A DNA stretch of 21,223 bases from Jaenimonas drosophilae. Taxonomy: Eukaryota; Euglenozoa; Kinetoplastea; Trypanosomatida; Trypanosomatidae. A program made the position numbers and the translations under genes. The notes below the pieces were generated by a model. The model did not search any database and had not been told where the DNA came from. It saw only the letters and a program-made list of their open reading frames with translations. The stretch lies in NCBI GenBank assembly GCA_030849065.1, contig JASAON010001402.1:1-21223 (forward strand). The letters run 5' to 3'. Below are positions 16,401-21,223 of this stretch, piece by piece (position 1 is the stretch's first letter; each line of letters begins with the position of its first letter).

Positions 16401-19400
16401 CATCATCATGGTGGAGGTGGTGAGGAAGAAATCGTGGACGCTACGCACCGCGGGTGCGGCGCCACCGTTTCTGCTCAGCCCACGTGGTGGCGGCGAGGAG
16501 GCATCGGCGTCTGTGCGATCCATCTGCGAGCTGGAGCGGGTAAGAAGTGTGGCGGAGAGCATGTTCAGCCTCTCCATGCCATCTTCATGAAAATCAAAGT
16601 CGGCGCCACCAACGGCAGCATCTCCATCACCCATGCATGATGAATCGGTGCGTGAGCTAACGGAGCGCAGATTCTCGAGGAGCGAGACGAGCAGCGGGAT
16701 GAGGATGGGCGTCTGCGAAAGAATGCGAAGGATACTTTCGTGGTGGCCGCTGCGCATCACCGTCGCGATGAGCATCAACGCCATGCGCTTCAGCCGCTCG
16801 ACGCTCGGCGGGGCGTCTTGGATATATCGCAGCGCCACCTCCACACCACCCGCGGCAAAGAAGTGAATATCCGCTCCATCCAACTCATCATCATCATCAT
16901 GTTGTTGTGCCGCCGCACCATGGATGTTGGGGTCTGTGGTGTTGTTGTTGTCTTGGGGATCATCCAGGTTCACCTCCACCTCCTCCGCATCATTCCGCAT
17001 GGCGGCCAGCTTCGTCGGGGAGAGCAAGCATCGCGTACTTTCCTCTTCTTCTTCTTCATGTTGTGGTGCTGTTGCACCGAGCGGCGCATCATCGTCCTCC
17101 TCCGCATCATCATCCATGCTGCCGCGGGCGCAGACGGGGTTGCGTCGTGGCGTCTGATCCACTCGAGTGAGATAGCGATCACGAATGTTCTGCGCCGACT
17201 GCACAAGCATCGTCAGAAGCTGCCAACTCTCCGCCTGCAGCGACACGAGCTCCTCACGCGTCCATGCCACCACCGCGGGATGATCGCAGTGCGTATCGAC
17301 GTAGAGCAGCAACACATCAATCAATCCCATGCGGCACAAATCCACGAGATAGAGGCCTTCATAGGCACCGTCAGTGGTACGCGGAGGCTCACTGCCACCT
17401 TCAGCAGCAGCAGATGCAGATGCTGTTGTTGTTGTTGTTGCTGCACCATTCACACAAGATGATGATGGTGGCTGCAAGTGGCGGCAACGTGAAAGTTGTG
17501 CCTCGTAAAAGACGTGCGCCGACTGCCACTCACAAAAGGCCTCCAACAGCTGCCACGAAAGACGCTTGAACTGCAGATTTTCTTGGCGCAAGGTTGGTGA
17601 TGCCACGCCGTGGTAGCGTAGTGCGTGTTGGCGAAGTGCCGCACGCGAGAGGAGCGGGTTGTGTGCGTTGTCGAGGTGGTAGGCGATGAGCTGATTGCCA
17701 TCGGCGGCGTGAGAGCCTGGAGGCGGGTAGCTGAGCTCCGCGCTGCACACCAAATCAAAGTACAACAACACCATCACATTCAGCGCATCCACCGTACGTG
17801 GAGGGAGAGAGTCGTAGGCTGTACGAAAGGGCAGAGGAACATCGCGACCACCAGCGGCGTGTGCCACCAGCTCGTAGTGACGTCCGTGGCGTGCGGAGAG
17901 GCATCGGCCACTGGCGATGCACTGCGTGGATTCACCAGGAACAGGAAGTTGGCTGAGCTCCTGGCTGCTTTGACGGAGAAGGAAGGTGATGAAGATGGTG
18001 AGGTCGTTGCGAACCTCACGTTGATGAAGACGGTGTGCCGCGTTGAGTTGGTGCACGAGCGCCTGCAACAGATGCTCGGCTGCCACCGCACGTTCTTCGT
18101 CGTCGGGGCAATCAAAGAGGATGGATCGGGTTGTGGTGCTCGGCACCAGCTCCATGCATCGGTATAGCAGATCCACGCAGAGGGAGGCACACTGATCCCC
18201 CATGGCGCAACGTGCCAAGGTCTGAACGATCAGGGCAGGAAGAGGTGTAGGAAGACGGCATGCATCTCGTGGCACATGCGCACCATGACCGACGGAATGA
18301 TGATGATCATCGAGCGGATCGGCGAAGGGGTCGGTGGAGGTGGCGTGTTTAGCTTCTTCTAATCCGGTGAGATGCATAAATACGCGGAGGATAGATACCA
18401 CCTCCGCCTCCTCCTTCTCCGACAACACACCACGTCGATGCGCACGACGATCATCATCTCCTTCTGCGTCATGCTCCATGAGCTGGCCAATCCGCGTTGG
18501 ATGTTGTTTTCCGGTGCTACGCTCCGTGTGAGCCGCACTCTGGATGCCATCCTCCTTCATGGAGCCCATCTCGCCAAGTGCCGTTGTGGCGATGGAGCTC
18601 TGAATGCTCGCCGCCGTCACTGGATGAATGTTGCGGGCCGAATCAAGTTGCAGCGCGGCACCATGTTGATGTGCATCTACGCCATCATCATCATCGTCAT
18701 CATCATTGGCACTCGCAGCTCCACATCTGCCGTTGTTGGTCTCCTCTTCTATATCGGCTACGGTGATGGGCTGATGCTCCGTCTCGCGCAACAAGGCCGC
18801 CCATCGATCCACCAAGTGCGTGGCCGTGGTCGTGGAGCACAGCTGCAGTGCCTGGCGTGTGGCATCCAACAAGGTATCCGCGGCAGCTACACCATCATCC
18901 GCGGTGTTGTTCTTCTTCATCTTGCTGCTGTTGTTTGTCTTGGATGAGGTGGATGCCGTACGACGACCATTGGCGGGCTTCATCGCCACCTTCACAACAT
19001 CGGGCGGGCTCACCTCCTCGTGAAAGCCGCCAAGAAGTGCGTTGATGGCGCTGAGGGCGGCGAGCCGGATAGACATCGTCATGCGGCGGTGCTCGGGTAC
19101 GCTCAACTTGCCAAGGGTGGAGCGCGTGCGTGCGCGGCGCTCGCTGGAGCGTTGTACCGTTTCCGTCTGGCGTGTGGTTGTTGGCGCGGAAGAAGAATGA
19201 ATCGGGGCGGCTGTGGCATCGTTTGTTGTGATGGGCTGCGTTGCGTCCACCTCACGTGGCTCACATTGTGTGTGCTCCGTACGTGTTTCATCGCCATCCA
19301 GTGGCAGTGGCATCTCATCCTCCTCCTCGGCAGCACCTACACCATCATCATCGCGCTTGAGTGCGGCGATGCCGAGTGGCGGAGGACTGGGGCTGCGACG

Positions 19401-21137
19401 TGTTGTGGCGCGCTTCTCATCCGGCGTGTTTTCCTCCGTGGCGATCTCCACCTCACCGTCGCAGAGGTAGTCTGCGGGCGCGAGGGAAGCACCGACATCG
19501 TCATGCTCATGCTCCTCGTCGGATGGCACAGCAGCGGCGGTGCGGTTTTCTGTTGAGCGGAAGACCGCTCGTGGTGGTGATGATGGCAGCGCCTCGAGCA
19601 CCTCCTCCTCCACGACCTCCTCGTCGGAGGTGGTCTCCACCTTGGCCACGATGCCGCTGAGTACCTCGGCGAGAAGCGCAACGGCCTCGGAGAGGTTGCG
19701 ATGATCATCCACGGTGAGGCAAATGAGTGGCCTGGCGCAGTGCTCCACGAGCGCGAGGAGCGCCTCCGGCACCGTCTGGATATCCGCAACAAGAACAGCG
19801 CCATCAACATCGCAGGTCATCAGTGAGGTTGAGCGTTGGCCACCCACGGCACATGGCGCACTGGCACTCATGGGGGAGTGCAAGGGCCCCGCCACACGTC
19901 GTCCAGCACTCGTTGGGTGCTGCTGCTGCTGTTGTTGTTGTTGTATGTCTGTGGCGGCGAGGAAGCTCTGCATCGCACCCGCATCGGTTCCATCGGGGTG
20001 CTGTCGGTACACCTGCGGGATGAGTGGGGGGAGATAGCTCTCCACCCCGCCCATCGCCTGCCCCACACGCGCAGTGAGCCCAAGACTGCCCGCCGTTTGG
20101 TGGCTCTTGGGGCGTGAGCCAAAGCTACAGGCGAGATCCCAGGAGGCCGCGCCTGTGGCGGCGATGCGCGCAGCATCACCACCCACACCGCGGCTCTCCA
20201 TGAGCTGCTCCACGTTGGGGTAGTGGCGATCTACGGTGAGCAGCTTTCCTTGCATGAGGGCGTCGGCGTAGTTGTCCAGCATCGTGCCAACACCAGCCAA
20301 TACCATCGTCGGCGTGAAGCCCAACACCGCATCATCGCGGAGAAGCTCCCGCACGAGAAGTACGTGCCGGTTGTAGTGAAAGGCGCTGCTCGCTGCCTCC
20401 ATCTGCACCACGATCTCCTTCACGAGGGATTGCAAATAAGATGAAACGGCATGCGAGGAGAGCGTGGCGATCATCACCTCACCTTCATCTTCGCCATGCG
20501 CACACATCATGTGGCCCGGAGAAGGAGGGGAGGCGGCACGACCAGCGCCAGCGGAGGCGCTCTTGGCGCCACCACTGCGCAGCCCATCCTTCTTTTCACG
20601 CACCGAGGGGAGTGAGATGCCGGTGCCGCAGGAGCCCGCGTAGGGCGAGCGGCTCTTCAAGGTTCCTGACGGAGGATGTGGGCTTTGATTGGCGTACTCC
20701 GCCGTGGCCGTGACATCTCTGGCCTGTGCGGCAGAGACGGAGTCGTCGGGGCAGTACGAAGGTCGGGGCAGTGCGGTGGCACTGAAGGCGCCTTGCACCC
20801 CGCTGTTGCTGCTTGTGTGGCTGCGTTGGGGAGGCACCGTGATGGGCGGCAGGATGGATGAGATGGACTTGGATTTGTTGATAGGCGTGAAGCTCATCTG
20901 TGATGCCACAACGGGCACCCCAGCCTCACTCACGGCGTGTTGGGCAATCTCTGCCATCAACGGGCTCGTCCGGGACATGCGCGCCGCGGTGTCTGTGGCG
21001 TGCAAACGATGAGAGACGTGCAAAATGAGTGCCTCGGCGAGCTCGAGACGGCGACGCACCTGCGCTTTGCAGCGCTCCGCCGCCGCTGCACGTTTGGCCC
21101 CGCTGCCTCGACCGGTGTTGGCAGCAGCGCGAGCCAT
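13500..21137 (-). CDS. CFAP69-like armadillo protein of the flagellar central pair, greatly expanded
   Basis: The gene encodes 2,545 residues. CFAP69 is an armadillo-type protein of the C1 central-pair projections of motile cilia. Several blocks follow the order and pattern of animal CFAP69: SEAVALLAEVLSGIV near 480; MGLIDVLLLYVD then AVVAWTREELVSLQAESW near 1260-1300; AGGVEVALRYIQDAP near 1425; NIDLLLALLDV then NEDGVAALLNIIEAM near 1725-1770; an ARM unit ending in FLEWHSRR, then QLMLSMWSAE, near 1830-1890; LKAFACLSAMGF near 2020, and a C-terminal helical block near 2110-2160. Long acidic, Ser/Thr-rich or Asp/Gln-rich disordered stretches separate them, mostly before residue 1050 and after 2160. 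Animal CFAP69 is about 940 residues, so most of the extra length is disordered. The start is the first ATG after a predicted acceptor, with an in-frame TGA nine codons upstream. The match is by eye; a different armadillo scaffold remains possible. Confidence 0.75.
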   Translation of the reverse strand: MARAAANTGRGSGAKRAAAAERCKAQVRRRLELAEALILHVSHRLHATDTAARMSRTSPLMAEIAQHAVSEAGVPVVASQMSFTPINKSKSISSILPPITVPPQRSHTSSNSGVQGAFSATALPRPSYCPDDSVSAAQARDVTATAEYANQSPHPPSGTLKSRSPYAGSCGTGISLPSVREKKDGLRSGGAKSASAGAGRAASPPSPGHMMCAHGEDEGEVMIATLSSHAVSSYLQSLVKEIVVQMEAASSAFHYNRHVLLVRELLRDDAVLGFTPTMVLAGVGTMLDNYADALMQGKLLTVDRHYPNVEQLMESRGVGGDAARIAATGAASWDLACSFGSRPKSHQTAGSLGLTARVGQAMGGVESYLPPLIPQVYRQHPDGTDAGAMQSFLAATDIQQQQQQQQHPTSAGRRVAGPLHSPMSASAPCAVGGQRSTSLMTCDVDGAVLVADIQTVPEALLALVEHCARPLICLTVDDHRNLSEAVALLAEVLSGIVAKVETTSDEEVVEEEVLEALPSSPPRAVFRSTENRTAAAVPSDEEHEHDDVGASLAPADYLCDGEVEIATEENTPDEKRATTRRSPSPPPLGIAALKRDDDGVGAAEEEDEMPLPLDGDETRTEHTQCEPREVDATQPITTNDATAAPIHSSSAPTTTRQTETVQRSSERRARTRSTLGKLSVPEHRRMTMSIRLAALSAINALLGGFHEEVSPPDVVKVAMKPANGRRTASTSSKTNNSSKMKKNNTADDGVAAADTLLDATRQALQLCSTTTATHLVDRWAALLRETEHQPITVADIEEETNNGRCGAASANDDDDDDDGVDAHQHGAALQLDSARNIHPVTAASIQSSIATTALGEMGSMKEDGIQSAAHTERSTGKQHPTRIGQLMEHDAEGDDDRRAHRRGVLSEKEEAEVVSILRVFMHLTGLEEAKHATSTDPFADPLDDHHHSVGHGAHVPRDACRLPTPLPALIVQTLARCAMGDQCASLCVDLLYRCMELVPSTTTRSILFDCPDDEERAVAAEHLLQALVHQLNAAHRLHQREVRNDLTIFITFLLRQSSQELSQLPVPGESTQCIASGRCLSARHGRHYELVAHAAGGRDVPLPFRTAYDSLPPRTVDALNVMVLLYFDLVCSAELSYPPPGSHAADGNQLIAYHLDNAHNPLLSRAALRQHALRYHGVASPTLRQENLQFKRLSWQLLEAFCEWQSAHVFYEAQLSRCRHLQPPSSSCVNGAATTTTTASASAAAEGGSEPPRTTDGAYEGLYLVDLCRMGLIDVLLLYVDTHCDHPAVVAWTREELVSLQAESWQLLTMLVQSAQNIRDRYLTRVDQTPRRNPVCARGSMDDDAEEDDDAPLGATAPQHEEEEEESTRCLLSPTKLAAMRNDAEEVEVNLDDPQDNNNTTDPNIHGAAAQQHDDDDELDGADIHFFAAGGVEVALRYIQDAPPSVERLKRMALMLIATVMRSGHHESILRILSQTPILIPLLVSLLENLRSVSSRTDSSCMGDGDAAVGGADFDFHEDGMERLNMLSATLLTRSSSQMDRTDADASSPPPRGLSRNGGAAPAVRSVHDFFLTTSTMMMALQCLDLIKNIGEVAKAFSERKQHSTTIHAAMGIAQADWNNIGIAEPSYCGNSHVHREGGLTTNTEEEDVEEAFAHSIDVMRGLPGVFRNVGGMAMMVQWMQQALLPNPVNAQGIATSAALTNGTTLSGMSALAAPITAIRAPPLSEAYLLRNIDLLLALLDVTRTVVMSDAENLVGFVNEDGVAALLNIIEAMAVASDSLFVEHPTEHYTSNPSVLVRDPAPVMACAKGQVHALRERRAIFTEVLRYAMAILADVLYAEEHARQHFLEWHSRRLEKKEVGNGGQHHHSSSGFFMNATQLMLSMWSAEVRESPNRQEFRAMMRASSFSASRGPTDRSGLALLRLSIGDSFRRTYRQEYARRLLRRRRQEGQEVAAAEFIRCYRYIEGKVNEVERVGDEVAESLMRELVDINDADFETARRQYTVRLISRAVGGGLKAFACLSAMGFTTLCDCSPALTPEERSRLIEMASFPALCMDEMCVSMAETGQVEALLPWSSFRGSIEPALDENGRLSASDRATFEARVDMFMRPTTPDRRCLQGVLEDIHTRGDELSQIIALGQAAGDAQQRDLYHRFLVTRIRQAAGGVVPGHWKTAHEAHIPHIGPAVVVPLSPTSHPRTVAMPAHRPATYPRWPHLQQQQDDEKEMMMEVDGEDAEVAQIVSAEAPPPLDLAARLAERLTEEHRRREEAALVASCYGHCSYIDDESAERLHASAPLPRSGSFLVASNEVPPETETGAAPPQHLGSNNTDRSSASSEGLWSPPQQQQVPDEQQQRSGDGGEYSPQPPTISTEARPPTHSRDQTPHLSSRRESIDAQESSRRRQLPIGFLPTAAAAEAVAPSRFSCGAPVYDVPMPSAWNGATTAETSAHQQDEQQARSVSIITQSDEDGARRHTTSAIQPDGSWMARPKLSLLQKKQRREDMLRRSLKQLPVKPPARDASPDEHLASEQASEFIVKEVWSASASSGVSL
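16884..16900. repeat. (CAT/GAT)n repeat encoding an Asp run
   Basis: Read as GAT codons on the coding strand, giving four Asp inside the armadillo region of the CFAP69-like protein. Confidence 0.85.
18683..18708. repeat. (CAT/GAT)n repeat encoding Asp7
   Basis: Read as GAT/GAC codons on the coding strand, giving seven Asp in a disordered segment of the CFAP69-like protein. Confidence 0.9.
19919..19944. repeat. (CTG/TTG)n repeat encoding a Gln run
   Basis: Read as CAA and CAG codons on the coding strand, giving eight Gln near residue 400 of the CFAP69-like protein. Confidence 0.9.
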
Positions 21138-21169
21138 GCTTGTGTTGGATGTTGTTCGTGGAGCTCAGC

Positions 21170-21187
21170 CTCACAGAGGGGGAACTC
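21170..21187 (-). promoter_or_regulatory. Candidate trans-splice acceptor of the CFAP69-like gene
   Basis: A short pyrimidine run (TTCCCCCTCT) on the minus strand is followed by AG at 21171-21170, giving a leader of about 32 bases without an ATG. It is weaker than the other signals and the real tract may lie beyond the window. Confidence 0.35.
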
Positions 21188-21223
21188 ACGCGACTCTATC
21201 TACGAAACTAAACTACAATTGTG

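Overview
The window reads as nuclear DNA of a flagellated protist, most likely a kinetoplastid (trypanosomatid or bodonid); I cannot assign a species. Three things point that way. All six convincing genes are intronless and lie on the minus strand, as in a directional polycistronic gene cluster. Each gene is preceded by a pyrimidine tract and an AG on the coding strand, the arrangement used for spliced-leader trans-splicing, and each chosen start is the first ATG after that AG. The gene content also fits a flagellate with a mitochondrion. There are no tRNA, rRNA, transposon, CRISPR or bacterial operon signals.

In transcription order (right to left) the genes are: (1) 21137-13500, a 2,545-residue protein whose scattered helical blocks match CFAP69, the armadillo protein of the axonemal central pair, with very large disordered insertions; (2) 12848-10383, GUF1/LepA, the mitochondrial translational GTPase; (3) 10087-9764, a small protein resembling the mitochondrial ATP synthase inhibitor IF1; (4) 8241-4720, a 1,173-residue helical protein I do not recognise; (5) 4464-1921, an OFD1-like LisH/coiled-coil basal-body protein; (6) 1558-602, a bacterial-type nitronate monooxygenase. 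Positions 1-139 may hold the trans-splice signal and first codons of a further minus-strand gene running off the left edge.

Two genes are ciliary (CFAP69 in the axoneme, OFD1 at the basal body) and two are mitochondrial (GUF1, IF1). In kinetoplastids neighbours in a polycistron need not share a function, so this is co-transcription rather than evidence of a pathway.

Between genes the DNA is rich in microsatellites (CAT/GAT, CA/TG, GAGT) and polypurine/polypyrimidine blocks. The same kinds of triplet repeat enter the coding regions as runs of Asn, Thr, Gln, Ser, Asp and Met. The largest gap, 8242-9763, has strong pyrimidine tracts with no convincing gene behind them and is the best place to look for an unannotated transcript. 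I see no new multi-gene system. The most notable items are the expanded CFAP69, the unidentified 1,173-residue protein, the unexplained 1.5-kb gap, and the stem-loop at 22-69.
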